A program made the translations under genes and the position numbers. From Panaeolus papilionaceus (taxonomy: Eukaryota; Basidiomycota; Agaricomycetes; Agaricales): a stretch of DNA of 64,000 nt. The notes below the pieces were generated by a model. The model had not been told where the DNA came from and did not search any database. It was given only the letters and a program-made list of their open reading frames with translations. Of the stretch, positions 26,022-38,819 are shown one piece after another (the stretch's first letter is position 1; each line of letters starts with the position of its first letter). Where the stretch lies: NCBI GenBank assembly GCA_015501605.1, contig JADNRZ010000021.1:124001-188000 (forward strand), in the 5' to 3' direction.

Positions 26022-29000
26022 CACTGCCTCATGAAAAGGGTCACCTCAGTTGACATATTTTAACACCGTTCGTTGGCATCTACGGTAATTCCATAAGCCC
26101 TAACACTGCTCTACCAGCCCATCACAATGATCTCTCAAATACACGATGAATATCGATTGATAGCGACATTCTCTAACTTAGTTTTGACCCTAATACGAAC
26201 CCATACTCTGGAGCTTCAACACCTCCGAGCTTGACAGCTCATATCACAATCGAGACTTCAGAGGGTCTGCCTTTCAATTAAACCACTGAATACATATTCT
26301 CATTGATCGTACAAAGGTCGAAGTTCTTTGTGTCCCCAATAAACCCCAACGAAAATAAACCGCACACCGCCGAAGAGAGGCATCATCGCACTTCGTTCTA
26401 CGCCAGTTCAAGAAGTGGACAGTTTCTGGAAGGGAACAAGCGTGTGTGGCATGAGAATATCACTGCTTCCGAGTACCAGCCGTATCACTCGAGCCCATAT
26501 GTCTGGAAAGCACAGTTCATCTGTCTCAAAAGGCTGACACGAGATAAATTCGGATATAACACGACTTCAGAATAGCTTGACATTTATCGCTAAGTACACT
26601 CTGAAACGGGAGCCTATGTATTGAATATTAGACACTCGTCGCATCAGCCCTGTATATTCTCGGGATTTGAGTATCTCAATTCGGCCTCAACCTGCTCAGC
26701 ACAGAGGCACATCATTGTCCCCATCATATTGCACATAGCCTACTTCATCTTTCGGGAGAACGAATGGAATGCATCAGTACCTATAGCACTGAATGTACAA
26801 CAGATAATTGCGGAAGGTCACGTGCCGTCTGCTGGGTTATTGCGGTAGAGCTCTGAGTTGGCGACCCGTAACATAGACCGCTACATCAATTGTCCTCAAC
26901 CATCTGTATCCTTCTATGTTCGTTTCCTACCACCCACTGGGCTGCATTCACCGGTGCACTAAGAGTCGTTAAATAGATCCGAATGCATGGTCGAAGTGAC
27001 GCCATGGACAGCCCGAAAACCTTCTGAAATTGGACAAGAGCAATCACTCACCGTATAGAGGACTTAAGCCTGAATTACATGAAATACATGGAGTTTTGGA
27101 TGACATCGACTCAATTCGTCATGTTAATGGGTATTCGGACCTACCCCAAATCCACCGAACCCCCCTGGCATATTCAATCTCGTCACAGCGGAAACTTTAT
27201 CACCAATGCCTTGCGAACCTCTGAAGTGAGAATGTTACGCGCCGTATGAGATTAAGGGTTCTAAAATAATTCCGGTCTCAATTCAGAGTATTCACCTTGC
27301 ATATCCGAAGAATTCGAATGTGTTTGTGACGAAATAAGCTTCTGCGACTCCATGCTTCTCGATCGTTCTGCCTCGGCTTTCTAAACCCCAGACTCCGGTT
27401 TCTTAGTCGTTGGCAGGTTTCTATCCGCATCAGGATGCACAAAGACCTTCTTTGGACGTGCAACATTTCATGAAGCTGGACTTTGACGAGAGCTCAAGAA
27501 CAGGGGAATAGATCGCCATCGCGAAGTTCAGAGGAGGTACAAGTCCTTCAGATTCAGGATCCTCTGCCGGATATCTCCTGAGGGAGTAAGGGCCGACATC
27601 TAAACACCGAAATTCCATATCACGAACACCAATCAGGTTCTCCCTTTCTTTCAACAAACGGAATGCATGCGACAATGTCCTCACAACAAGCTGCTCTACA
27701 GGAGTAGTGTTTGATTCGCCTTGAGTAACCGAAAGCTGTTTGGGGGAGTAGGATGGCTGTAGAATGTTGCTGCTTCCATGGAGAACAAACGGCGGCAATG
27801 TGTCAACTCATAGGACATCATGATCCTCAAGAAGATTCAAAGTTCTAGGGAACCGCCCCTTTGAGTACCAAACATGGACATGGGAGATTGAGCTCCCTAT
27901 CGAAAAAGAGTCAGAAACAGAAAGTAATAAGTTTGAAGGTGGCACGCAATACGCTATAGTGTCCCGTAAGTTTAAAGGATGCTAAAAAATTGACTTAAAA
28001 AATGATTACTCCCAGCTACGTCCATCATAAAGGTGATGCGACCTTCACCCATAGTGCGGAGACCTATCCGCCCTGTCGGAAAATTGAGCTGAAATGTGGC
28101 AGCTTCTCGAGGACCGTAGCATGAAGAATGAAGGAGGATTGGCTCGATGTACGGGATCCGCTCTCTCCATTTGTAGTAGCTGTCAATGTGTATATGCTTT
28201 CGAAGCTAGGATTCTCAAGTTCCCGCACCAGAGTGACGTTTAAACCGGTGTTCATAGCTCTCCAGCTTGAGCCAGGGACTGTTTTTCCCTCACCGAGTCG
28301 CATCACACGATGCCGGCCTCTACCAGTATAAAAAGTGATATTTAATTTCGTTTTTGGTCATTCAAAGGGAAATATCAACCAGTCTGTTGGCGAAGTGGAC
28401 TCTAAACCCAGAAAACGGAAAAGTAAGTGGTCCAGGTCGGCAATTCACATAAGCATATTCATATACTCATTAGCATATACAGAGTGGCGAGAACGACTTC
28501 ACATGTACCCTAAGCTCCTAGAACAGTCTCCCGAGGCCAGGTCCAGAATAGACGTAAAGGAGTCACTATTCCGCCTTCAACTTCTGAAGCCTGGGGCCCG
28601 GAGCAGCATGTTCATCCCTTCCCAGCAAATTGAAAAATGTTATGCAGTACAAACGTCGTCCTAAATGTGTAAAATAACTCAGTCTTATACGTTAGAGTGA
28701 ATTTAGCTTTAGCGTTGCCGCGGAAATGCGGATTCATATTGACCTTGGGATAGAAGCCATCATTCAGGTGGGCTCTTCTCTCGTACCAATCTCGTACTAT
28801 GAGACCTTCATGAACAGGAATGTGCATAATTCCTACCGCACGACTTGACTCCGTGTATTATTTAGCTCCAGTTTCACAAATGCTCCTCCCCACGCAATAT
28901 ATTGTATACGAAGAATGCTTTCATTGCAACTAGGCAGGGTGAGTTATTGTTTCGAGACGTTAAGGATGAATGATATTCGACTGGCATCTGCGAACCGTTC

Positions 29001-32000
29001 CCCGGCTAATTTTCCCCCGAAGATCCTAATCACTTATTGGCAGACGATCGCTGACCCTCGACGTTATCACTAGTCGGTATCTTCGTAGACTGATGTGACA
29101 CATCGGCGTATACTCGACACCCAAAACGGAGTAGAAAGTTCCATATCCAAGCAATGCATAATGTCCAAGGACCCCGTTTTGGAAGACGGATGGAGTTTAA
29201 CGATATCATTCGTACATGACTCCTTAGCGCCTCGCCACTGTTTCAAGATGTTCCCGAGGACCTTCCAAATCAAGGCTCGACTCAGAGAGCCTGGGAGGGG
29301 AACCTTGAAATACATCCCACTTGCTAGTAATATTGACCACTATTGCCCACCCCATTACGATTAGTATACTTTCTGGCGGTGTATTGCGGTGTGGATCTTT
29401 CGAAGTCTAGTGCTTGCATTTGATGCATTGATGGAGGGTCGTACGACCACCTTGCGAACGTTGCACTAGTCAACCTTGTGAAAACGAGTCCCGTGAAATC
29501 AACGCCCACCTCACTACCCAGGTTACTTGGGTTTGTAAAAGGACATGGGAGGTTTCATGCACCCAGCCGCTATATCAAACGTATTCACATCACTTGATAC
29601 ACCCCTATACAACGTAAATTCAGAAACCCGGCGGGCATGAGCACGAACCCCCCTTCAACGAAGCACCTCCTTACCCCTATCTGGTCTCCCCTTGAATTAA
29701 TGCCCTGTAACTTCTCTGTCACGTTATAAAAGCTCCTGTTTTCGTTTTAATAGTGCTATATTAATATGAAGTCATTTAACTTAAACTTTCCATGCCCTAT
29801 GGCGACCAGAAGGTATTTTATTTGCCGTGCCGTCCAACGTCTTTTTCTTATTTGCGAATTTAATTACCGATGGGGCCGAGGGTTGCGGCCTTGATCGATA
29901 ATACTGATTTACATGCGTTCTTTCCTTCGATTATGTGTTGGACGCCTTCTGGGTTACCGGAGGGGATATCGGCCGCCATGTTTCTTCTAAGTTTGGTAAT
30001 TCGAACTCTACTGAAGGTGTAGTCCTTATTGTGAAGGTGATAAATGGCCTAGACTCATCAAGACATCGTGGAACGTACCTCTGCCTCGTTTCTGAATGTG
30101 TTTCTGCACCTTAGGGTGCTCTTCGCCTGTGAAGAACCTTGATTCATTCGATGGTTTATAGCCTCACGCCTGCCACTACTCCGAGTCAAGGTTTGAACAA
30201 AACGTCATGCCCAATCCGTCACCCACGGGTCCTTTGCGAATGCTAATTACAATGCAGATACTTCTCCAGGAGAGTCACAGACCACACGATTACTCACGTC
30301 GTCACGAAGCGGCCTTCATGCCTCGGATCTTGCTTGTGTCTGTGAAGTACAATCACTGGCGTCAATCACGACAGTAACTGGGCGCTTGCTTGGAAACGAC
30401 GAGCGATCGTCTCTCTGCTGACGCCATGAACAGACCTTGCATTTGCCTGACAGCATTATATTTTTGAACGAATAAAGATAAAGTGGATGATGAAAAGTGC
30501 ATGTCATTTTCCAGCACACACATTCATCGGAACTAGGGAGCGGTCATAGCACCGGTATCATGACCTCACTGCATCGTGAGATAGCACAACCCCCTTTCTT
30601 ACTCGCATAATACTTGCGGAAAACGGATTTTGTCCAAAGCTATCTTACGCTTGAGAATATGACGTCTTATTTCTGCTTATCCACAGTTAGTCATTGCCTT
30701 TATCAGATCGCCAGCATTCAAATTCAGCGGCGACAGAGGTCATATCCTCGTGGATGATCCACAGTAAAGTTATTAGCGACTAATCGATCGAAATGACTCG
30801 TTGATCCACTCAGCGAGGCTCGATTTTCCCACTGTAAAAACAGATTCATGGGGGAAATCGACGATCGTCCCCTATTCCACCCTTTCTCCAAAATAATATG
30901 ACCGGCTGACCTCTCCAAGACGAAATAGCACTACTGAGTGTGGAAGAAGAGGACATTCATAAACCAGTCACAGCTTTCGTGTTTACTTAAAATAGAAGAC
31001 CCAAAAAACGCGGCGTTTTACGCGCCGTGATGTCGATTTCCGCACCTGGTCCAAAGATACCCCACATTTCTGGTTTATCTCAACGATTCACGGTACTTTT
31101 CCATGTTGCGCCTGGGAGGTAGTGTGCTCTGGTAAAGGATCCACTACTCACCTTCCAAGCCTCGGTCATCGGCCATCGTTGTTAGTTTGCGCACACAGTG
31201 CTTCGGTGTGATTGTGGGTATTGTGTGGGTCCTGTGTGTGCATGTACGCGGTACCAATTGTAAACTTCTGGAAATTCTGAGCATCATTTCCCTTCGCACG
31301 AAACTGCGCTGTGTGAGTGCATGTATACGTACGTGAGTTGTGGGGAACAGCACGACGGCAACCTTATAACTTACCGACAACCAGTGGCCATATAGGGGCT
31401 AAAAATACGTTGATCATTGCAGTGATCGACGTGGTAAGCTTGGGATATTGGTGAGCACCAACGTCACCAAGTCCTCACTCGTGAATCGGTAGAAATAATT
31501 CCCCGTCCTTGATATTTGTGCACAAATGGCCATAGTTATCTTTCGCTATCTGATATGATCTAATCAAGAGCGTTCTCGTTCTCTCTTTATATTATCAGCG
31601 AAGTTAAATCAGATGGAATGCATCTATCTCCCTTACCCCTTACGGTGCAACTTCATATATTTATAACATCCGACTGTGGAGGTGAGACCCTTCTCCCAGA
31701 TGCACAGCTATCTTGTGATGTTTTCGTTGATCTAGTAAGCGTGATTGACACACACAATATATGCACGAGGAAAACCTGATGCCCCATCGTCATTCGCGAG
31801 CCGCCGCAGCTCCACAGCCTGTGACAGACGTAACCGACTAAGCCTGCATGCCTCCTGCAGCATCCGCGAATAATGACAGTTGACAAAGCTAATCTAAGGG
31901 GCTTAGAGATAGAGTACCCTTGTTTATTGGATCACCGTGTCGACCGAGGATTTGCAAGCCGACAGTCTATGGTTTGGCAGATGCTCTTTCCAGACCCTCT

Positions 32001-33042
32001 CCGTAAATGCTGCCAGGAATATGAGTGTCAGCACTGTCAGCAAATTAAGACGGCACATCCTCCTTCAAACGATGGGGTGTATATGGTGTGCTTTCTGCCT
32101 AACACTGGAATCCTCGAAGGTTTAGATGACTCAGAGAGGAGTACGAGATGTCCTTATCGGGTTGGAAAGTGACACCAAAATACGCAACCGTTCAGGATCG
32201 AGCATGATGAGGAAACAGCGTTAGTAATACGAGCCGAAAGTGGGTTTCTCGGTCATTTCATTCCGCCTGTATCCAATCTGGTAACTTGAACAAACATTCG
32301 GATAAGATAAGGTTTGAGGAAGAGCCGTAAAATGCGATGTGTCACTGTCAATGTAAATTGTTCCAACGTTTATATTCGGACCTTGAAAGCGAGAGCCGTA
32401 CACGAAAGGTTACAGGGCGAAAATGATCAATGAAGGTTACGAAGTAACAAACAGTACCCCCTACCGAAGAGAAAGGTTATAAGTGGGTCGAGATTTGACG
32501 GTAAGCGGCAGTGATGTGACCGGCGGATCTCGAGGATACCGCGCTATGAGCGCTTTTGCGGTGTTTGGCTAGAATAGCCTCGTGTACCTGCACTAAGGTT
32601 TGCTATAAGACGGAAAAAGGATGCTATTAGTGGATATGACCAAGATAGTCCCCAAAACATGTTACGTCCTTTCAATGACAAAGACCGGGGTTTCGAGTTT
32701 GTTATCGGCCTGATTCTGACGCATCTATGAAAGCGGGCCGAATAGGGGAAGCGCGTGCCACCGACGGAATAGAATTGCCCCAATGCATCTACCATAGTCG
32801 AGCAAAGGAATGAGGCTCAAATGCGTGTTGGCCAATTTGTATGCAAAGTACTTCTAAGTCACGATCTGGTGGCACACGTCCAGGGTGTGTGCAGATGAAA
32901 CGAGATATAGCATCCAAAAGGCGCGAATTAGGCAAGAAAGGAGGTAAAGTTTACTAGATTAGTGTAAGAAACCTTGTTGCTTAATTCCATTGGTATTAAG
33001 GGGTAGTCTCCGCATATACCATATCGCCGACCAGGTCTTGTC

Positions 33043-34126
33043 TCATATAGACGCTGTCGTGATAGTCGACGCAGCGAGAAGGCTGTCCACAAAAGCAGCA
33101 AACGAATCGAAGATTTCGTCAGGTGGGGTAACTCCAGGTCTATATTCGTCTCCTGGTCGATACTTTCCGGTCTTGACTGCGAGGTACAACTATTCAGCAG
33201 CTGAAAGAGTGTTATAACACGAGCTGAGCATACCTAAAACTCGCCAAAGGTTCAGATCAAGTGCACCACCCCCGAGATCGGCTTCGACATCGTCTCCAAT
33301 GATTACGATCCGACCATTTGAAGAATCCTCGCCCAAATCCCTGATAGCCATTTCGAAGAATGACTTTGTAGGCTTGCCAACGATAATGGCCTCTATACCG
33401 GACGCGTTTTCTAAAGCAGTCACAAATGGACCTGGTCCCATGGAAAGACCTGATTCAGTTTGGATATACTTCGCCTTATGTGTGGCAATTAATGGCGTAT
33501 TTTTACGCGGTTTGCTACCAGTATCGTGTACTTCCCCAGCGTAATTTTCTCCCTTCAAAATACGGAATGCAGTGTTTAGGTGGTCATAGTTAAATGACGC
33601 AGGATCCAAGCCGACAACCACAGAGTCGTGTTCAGTGGTTTCGTCAGACGAGACGTGACTGTTACCCGGAGGTTTCACCTCATCAGCAGCCGACGGTGAT
33701 AGGAGGAGATAGGGCCTAAAGCAAGCTTGTTAAAATAAACGAGGAAGTTAACTCTAATGTGACGTACCTGTGCAAGCCCATATCTTGAACCTTTTGTGCC
33801 ATGGCTCCAATACTTGTCCACACAAGTCTTTGGTCGGTATTCAAATCTTTTTCTGCTTCGGAGATCTGGAAACCCATGTCATCCAGGTGTCGCACCAGTG
33901 AAGCAGTAGATTCCTTGCTTGAATTGCTGCAGAGACGGAAAGGTATTCCGAACTTCCTAAGCTTTTGGAAAGCTTCTACTGCGTCGGTCGTTGGAGTCTT
34001 CCCGACCTGTAGAGTTCCGGATATATCAATCAACAAGCCAGCTATGTGGGGTCGAGGTATAGGACCAGAGACAAATCGAGGAATGAAACTGCGAAGATAG
34101 CTCAAAGTCCTGAAGAAGTTGAACAT
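33043..34126 (-). CDS. HAD-superfamily phosphatase, HDHD2/LHPP-like
   Basis: Exons 34126-33768, 33715-33234 and 33176-33043 with introns of 52 and 57 nt give a complete 324-residue protein. Motif I is DISGTL, nucleophile Asp34. The Ser two residues on replaces the usual second Asp, as in HDHD2 and LHPP relatives. A GLSMGPGPFVTALE segment, a Lys in VGKPTKSFF and the acidic pair in IGDDVEADLGG complete the HAD core, and the last exon restores the VKTGKYRPGDE segment typical of the family. Family members are Mg-dependent phosphatases; the substrate cannot be told from sequence. The first 28 residues are basic and hydrophobic and might direct the protein to mitochondria. It is divergently paired with the PPR-like gene 723 bp away. 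Confidence 0.88.
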
Positions 34127-34849
34127 GATGAAGGCAAAGATAGAGATATGACTGGCGGAATGCGCATGGTGTCAGCGTGTAGGGACCGAAACACCTGATA
34201 TTCGGCAGAGCGCATTGGTTACGCAACGATTCACACGATAATCTAAGCCCCTATATTCGCGTCCTGCGACATGTTTCGTATTTGGCGACGGAAAACGGAA
34301 CCCCATTCATAAGCGGTGACAATGCCACAGCATTAGACTACTTGTATGTGCATTTATGTGAAAAGGCGCTTTGCCGGGGTAAAACATACATATCGGAATC
34401 CTCACAATGTCTGCGTGACGCTTAGTGAGTGACTTGTACGAAATAGATAGGAAGGCAATATACTCTTGAGATTTGTGGTGATATGAGCAGATGTGGTGCC
34501 CTATTTTCAACGTGTTCAGCTGGATTCATAGATGCTGAAAATTAGACGTATCAAATACTGCTGGTCGAGAGTTTCTGTGCAACAGTTATTAAGCAGTGCT
34601 ACATATAAGGATTGCAGATGAATTATTAAAAAGAGACTTCTCTGAATACTGTGCTATATATTTTGTGTATGGGACAGTACTCAACAATGAAATCCTGGGC
34701 GAAAGATGGAGGAAGCGCCCGCAGTAGCGAAAGGGGCGCGCAGTCTCGATTTGGATGTTGTTTGGTTTAAACGCCGTTGCCAATGCTGCCTCTGAAAATT
34801 CTGTTCCCCGCATCTCCAACCCATCCTTCATCCTCTCGCCCATGTGTCT
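34127..34849. promoter_or_regulatory. Shared intergenic region of a divergent gene pair
   Basis: The 723 bp between the ATG of the HAD phosphatase (-) and the ATG of the PPR-like gene (+) must hold both promoters. I see no strong TATA box close to either start and no further gene. The layout permits co-regulation but does not show it. Confidence 0.5.
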
Positions 34850-36535
34850 ATGCTCAGAAATTGCTTTCACAGCTCTTTAAATCAAAAAACTGTACGATAT
34901 GTTTCTCGACTCTCGACAAGAAAATTGCCGCCTCCAAAGGGTGGCGTAAACCTGTTGCTTCATTCCTTGGAACAGTTTGCATCGTCTCCCACATTCCAAG
35001 CCAACACATTCGCGTTTTTCATACACAAAAGGCTTTCCTTGAAGCTTTCTTCAGAGCGTTCACCCCATAGGATTTATGAAGACGTGTCTAATTTTCTGAT
35101 ACGCAAGCAATTTCCTAAGGAGGCTGTGAGCGTCGTGCAGCGTATGCAAAGAGAAGGATACGTGCCTTCAAGCTTGCTTCAAGCACAAATAGCACTTCTT
35201 GCGTTGGCTAATTCTGACGGGATGGACGAACCTCTGGTGGAGATGCTTACTACGTACTTTAAATCCAAGGATTGTACGGGAAAGGCTTTCTCATCGCTCT
35301 TCGACACCATGGAGAATTTCTCCATCTGTCCTGAACTCGTCGCGACATTTGTCTCCAGTTACCTCGAAAGTCGCGAACCAGGGTTCAAAGCAAGCCCCAG
35401 GATACTTGGCTACCTTGTGCGGGAGTCAATCAAAGTTGGAGACTTCGATGGCGCGTTCCAAACCACCAACCTCATCCCAATAACCCCAGATGGCGTACTG
35501 GAAGCCCGCAAAGCCCACATCGCAATCCTCGCCGCTATCAGGGACACCAACACAGGAAATCCCGGTGCCGACAATACCACGGAATCCAGTGCTGTCAACA
35601 CCATTCTCAGCAGCATGAAGGAAAAGGGAATACGGCCTAACATCGCTGTTATGAACGTCCTGCTTTCCCGAGAAGTTCGCCTCAACCGTCGGCCTGGTGC
35701 CCTGCGGATCTATCGCATCATTCAAGCCATGGGTGAACGTGATCCTCGTGATAAACCCGACGCCTATACCTTTGGGTCTATGTTTGCACTCTATCGTGCC
35801 ATTTCACCTCGTCTTATGAGGCTTCACCACCGCAATCGCGACGACAAAGACCCCTACCCTCCCCGAGAGTTATTCCGTGATTTTATCCGGGCCTGCACAC
35901 CCAAATCATCCACTCGTTCGCGAGGACGACATTCGCAACCTCAAGAACCTGCTTTGAAACCCAACAGCGTCCTGCTCACCACGGCCCTACGGGTGTTCAT
36001 GCGTCAGCGTGACTATGCAGGAGCTTTGGTTGTGCTGAACTCCTTCGACTACATGGGTGTGCGGATAGACAACAGAACGTGGTACTCTGTGCTCAAACTT
36101 CTTATTCGACGCGTCTGGGCTGAGCTGAGCACCCCTCGTTCTGCCGCCTCTGTTCCCTGGGGGTACACCTTTCTAGGTCTGCAGGATAATTGGAGGGAAA
36201 CTCATGGATCCAAAATATTGGATGAACGGATCGTTAATGGGATATTGGATTCCATTTCTCGTCAGTCGTTTACTCTGACGGATCCTCTCTACGTTCCTGG
36301 AAGAGCACCGATGAAGGATTCGGACAAGTACTACATTCCAACGATGGAGATGATGGAAGCTATCGTCCCTTCTGAGGAGGCGCAGAGGTTTGCGTATGAG
36401 GTTGAACCTCTTAAACGGTTGTTGCAACGCGCATTGCTTGCCCAGCTGATGGTACAGGGTGGCAGAAATGAGATGACGGCGAAAGACGTTTCAGATGCCA
36501 TTGTTCAGGCGGAGAAGGAGATGTTGAGCTTGTGA
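34850..36535 (+). CDS. PPR-like helical-repeat protein, probably mitochondrial
   Basis: A single exon encodes 561 residues. I choose the ATG at 34850; an in-frame GTG lies six bases earlier. The N-terminus is rich in Arg, Ser and Lys with almost no acidic residues, as expected of a mitochondrial presequence. The body is made of paired amphipathic helices with PPR-style spacing, for example AVSVVQRMQREGYVPSS (about residues 90-106), MKEKGIRPNIAVMNVLL (about 255-271) and YAGALVVLNSFDYMGVRIDN (about 385-404). Such proteins usually bind organellar RNA in processing or translation. Individual repeats are too divergent to count or to read an RNA code, so the exact role is unknown. Lack of introns sets it apart from its neighbours. 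Confidence 0.8.
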   Translation: MLRNCFHSSLNQKTVRYVSRLSTRKLPPPKGGVNLLLHSLEQFASSPTFQANTFAFFIHKRLSLKLSSERSPHRIYEDVSNFLIRKQFPKEAVSVVQRMQREGYVPSSLLQAQIALLALANSDGMDEPLVEMLTTYFKSKDCTGKAFSSLFDTMENFSICPELVATFVSSYLESREPGFKASPRILGYLVRESIKVGDFDGAFQTTNLIPITPDGVLEARKAHIAILAAIRDTNTGNPGADNTTESSAVNTILSSMKEKGIRPNIAVMNVLLSREVRLNRRPGALRIYRIIQAMGERDPRDKPDAYTFGSMFALYRAISPRLMRLHHRNRDDKDPYPPRELFRDFIRACTPKSSTRSRGRHSQPQEPALKPNSVLLTTALRVFMRQRDYAGALVVLNSFDYMGVRIDNRTWYSVLKLLIRRVWAELSTPRSAASVPWGYTFLGLQDNWRETHGSKILDERIVNGILDSISRQSFTLTDPLYVPGRAPMKDSDKYYIPTMEMMEAIVPSEEAQRFAYEVEPLKRLLQRALLAQLMVQGGRNEMTAKDVSDAIVQAEKEMLSL

Positions 36536-36921
36536 GGTGGGGTGGACAGTTTTCTTGTCCAATCATACGCGTGCTTCAAGTGCTTCTAGTGCGCATAGTT
36601 TCTTTTTAGTTATTTTATTTTAACCCCAGCTTATTGCAATGTATCATATGTAATGCACTAATGGATTCCCCCACAAATCAATAAATCCTGGTATTCATCG
36701 TTTTGTATGAATATGACAAGCCTCTGACGCAAAAATGGGTGTTCATTTACATATTGATAGAACAAGATATCGCGGTATTCTAAAACCCATCGGGTACAAC
36801 CTTCCCCACTTCCTTCCAACCATTCCCCCACTTCACACAGCGATGAAGTCCTTCAAGCTTCATGATTTATACATCAAAACCCCCTAGTGTTCGACACACA
36901 TCTCCCCGTCCGCGAATAAAG
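36536..36921. other. Convergent 3' intergenic spacer
   Basis: The spacer between the convergent PPR-like gene (+) and the small secreted protein gene (-) holds both 3' UTRs. No other feature was seen apart from the AATAAA noted separately. Confidence 0.5.
36680..36685 (+). terminator. Polyadenylation signal AATAAA after the PPR-like gene
   Basis: A consensus AATAAA lies 145 bases after the TGA at 36533-36535, a typical 3' UTR distance. Fungal poly(A) signals are loose, so this is supportive only. Confidence 0.4.
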
Positions 36922-37200
36922 CTAAACGTTTGAAGGTTTAACAGTGACAGTAACTGTGCTTGTCCTCGTTGGGGTAATGACAGGGATAGTGAAAATGCGA
37001 CTTGTTGTCGTCGTGGGCTTCGTTGTGAGAGTCTTGATTGGTGCACAGCAACCCCAGCAGCCAGGACCACCAGTTGGGGCTTCTCCTTCTGCACACACTG
37101 GGCGAACTACGCGGCAGACGTCAAGACAGCCCGGATATGGGGGTGCTGCCGTGACGGCCAGAGCGGAGAAGAGGGCAACGAGGATAGGGGAGTATTTCAT
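36922..37200 (-). CDS. Small secreted cysteine-rich protein
   Basis: This is a complete 92-residue protein from an ATG at 37200 to a TAG at 36922-36924. Residues 1-18 form a clear signal peptide (Lys-Tyr start, hydrophobic core, Ala-Ala cleavage region). The mature part has six Cys in 29 residues, with spacing C-x3-C-x6-C-x11-C-x2-CC. A Thr/Ser-rich tail follows (about residues 56-90), a likely O-glycosylation target. It was not matched to a named family. Small secreted proteins of this size and cysteine content are often cell-wall, signalling or effector-like proteins, but nothing here proves such a role. A possible 5' UTR intron lies around 37210-37280. Confidence 0.72.
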   Translation of the reverse strand: MKYSPILVALFSALAVTAAPPYPGCLDVCRVVRPVCAEGEAPTGGPGCWGCCAPIKTLTTKPTTTTSRIFTIPVITPTRTSTVTVTVKPSNV

Positions 37201-38819
37201 TCTGGTTGTTTAATCTGAAAACTAAGGATGAGCAGTGTGAGTAGGATGGCGCAAAAGTGATAGAAGAAGGCGTAACGTACCTTAGACCGAGGTTTGGAGC
37301 AAGAGGTGGCGTTGAAGATCTCTCTACTGAGTGCTTTAAGTGTGCAGAGTATGTGGAGAAACACTTAAGAACGTCCAACTGTATCCGACCCCATGATCAC
37401 GTTCACGACACTGGTTCTTATACCTGAACGCAGAGTAAATGGAACACTTTTGCGTCCTTAGGAGTAGGAGATATGACTGCATGAACTATGTCTTGGCTTC
37501 TTCTCGGAATCCGCTTCGGAAAAAGATTAGCTGTCATGTCAAGCTCGTGTCCGCCCAGATTAAATTTCAGGCTGAATGTCGGACTTGGTGCCTTGATGCC
37601 ACAGTCTTGATAGACATAATTGATCCTTTATGACGTCCTCCAGGAGATATGTACCCAGATGGTGTGGGAAATGGTTGACAGAACAAAAAAGAAAAAGGGG
37701 CGGTTGAAGAAGATGAGTAGTATCAAAAAGTGCATGTGATAATACGTGTTGTTTATGGAGAGAAAGCTGGTGCAAAATTAGCGTGAGGTTGATGATAGAA
37801 ATCACAAAACATAGCGAGGTATATCCTACCAGATAAGCAATAGATATGCTGGATAAGAAATATATACGAACAATTCACACCGTTGTTCACTGTGAGTCTG
37901 CATAAAGGAACCCAAGATTAGAATCGACGATAGGTGACAAGTGAAAGCAAGACAATATACCCTCACAGCGATTCAGTCTGGATGCATTTGTACCTGCTCA
38001 TGAAAGGGATTTGAGCGTAGTAACCAATGTCCCTCCGGTGGCTCTCTGGTTTGAGCGTGACACAGTAGGAGAGATTTTGTGAAATGTTTGCACAAATACA
38101 TAATCTGTCGTGACTCAAACCCACTCAGTGTGTAGGTTCTCCTTCAGCGAGTTACAGTCCATGTTTCCTTGCAGGCCAACTCTCAAAGTATGCACAAGCC
38201 GCATGTTGATTTCCTGAACTGAAAAGGCGGTACAAAGTGGATCAATTTGCTGGTAAAGCAGGCAGAATAGCAACTGAAAAAAAAATTGTGCCGATATACT
38301 AAACAAAATCTTGGATACTGTTGGAGCCGCGACAACGAAGACCACACGTCAGAGAATAAGATGGTGGGAGGAGCAAAGGATGTGATGGACGAATCGGGAA
38401 GAAATTTCCTCATTTGTCAAAGGGCTGGATTTTACTCAACAGTGAACACTCAGGAGGGCCAAGCATGATCGATATGCATGATCAGCAAAGCGCCATGCCA
38501 GAGAATTAATTAATTAAGTCCAATACGTGCTTATAATTTTGAAAGGATAGTACAGACGGAGCGATCGTCTTGACTGATACGCAAAATGAAATTAATGAAG
38601 GGCGTTTGAGTAGTCCTTTAGATTCAATTGACAATCATAAAATGATGGGAAATAATGAAGAAATAATCCAGGATTTATTGACGCAGCGCTTTGTTGATTC
38701 GACTCAGTAAAATCACAAAGCACGATTGCGCTATCGCCTTCAATGGATATATCTCCAATGTTGAATAACTGAGCCTCAGCCGTAACCCAGTTCAAAGGGG
38801 CCTTTGTTCGTTCCGGAGC
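37201..38819. other. Intergenic region, nothing supported
   Basis: The upstream region of the small secreted protein gene has a TATAAG-like element on the minus strand near 37424. The remainder is AT-richer and contains only short open frames. A 67-codon minus-strand frame at 38592-38795 has no recognisable motif and no convincing splice partners. Confidence 0.45.

Larger units (their letters stand above)
14156..33042. other. Gene desert of about 18 kb
   Basis: I can support no gene in this block. The first 1.3 kb is microsatellite-rich. From about 15.5 kb on, the DNA looks statistically featureless: stop codons occur in all six frames, the longest open frame is about 150 codons (around 23.2-23.7 kb), and no translated frame shows a known domain, reverse transcriptase, transposase or chromodomain motif. 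CpG is not visibly depleted and AT content is not extreme. I saw no terminal repeats by eye. A few telomere-like words (CCTAACCTAAC at about 15330 and 15430, TTAGGG-like at about 24070) are too short to be telomeric arrays. Confidence 0.55.

Noticed and set aside
31005..31035. GCG-rich inverted repeat as a terminator or element end
   Set aside because: The pairing is only about five bases with a short loop, which is too common by chance.
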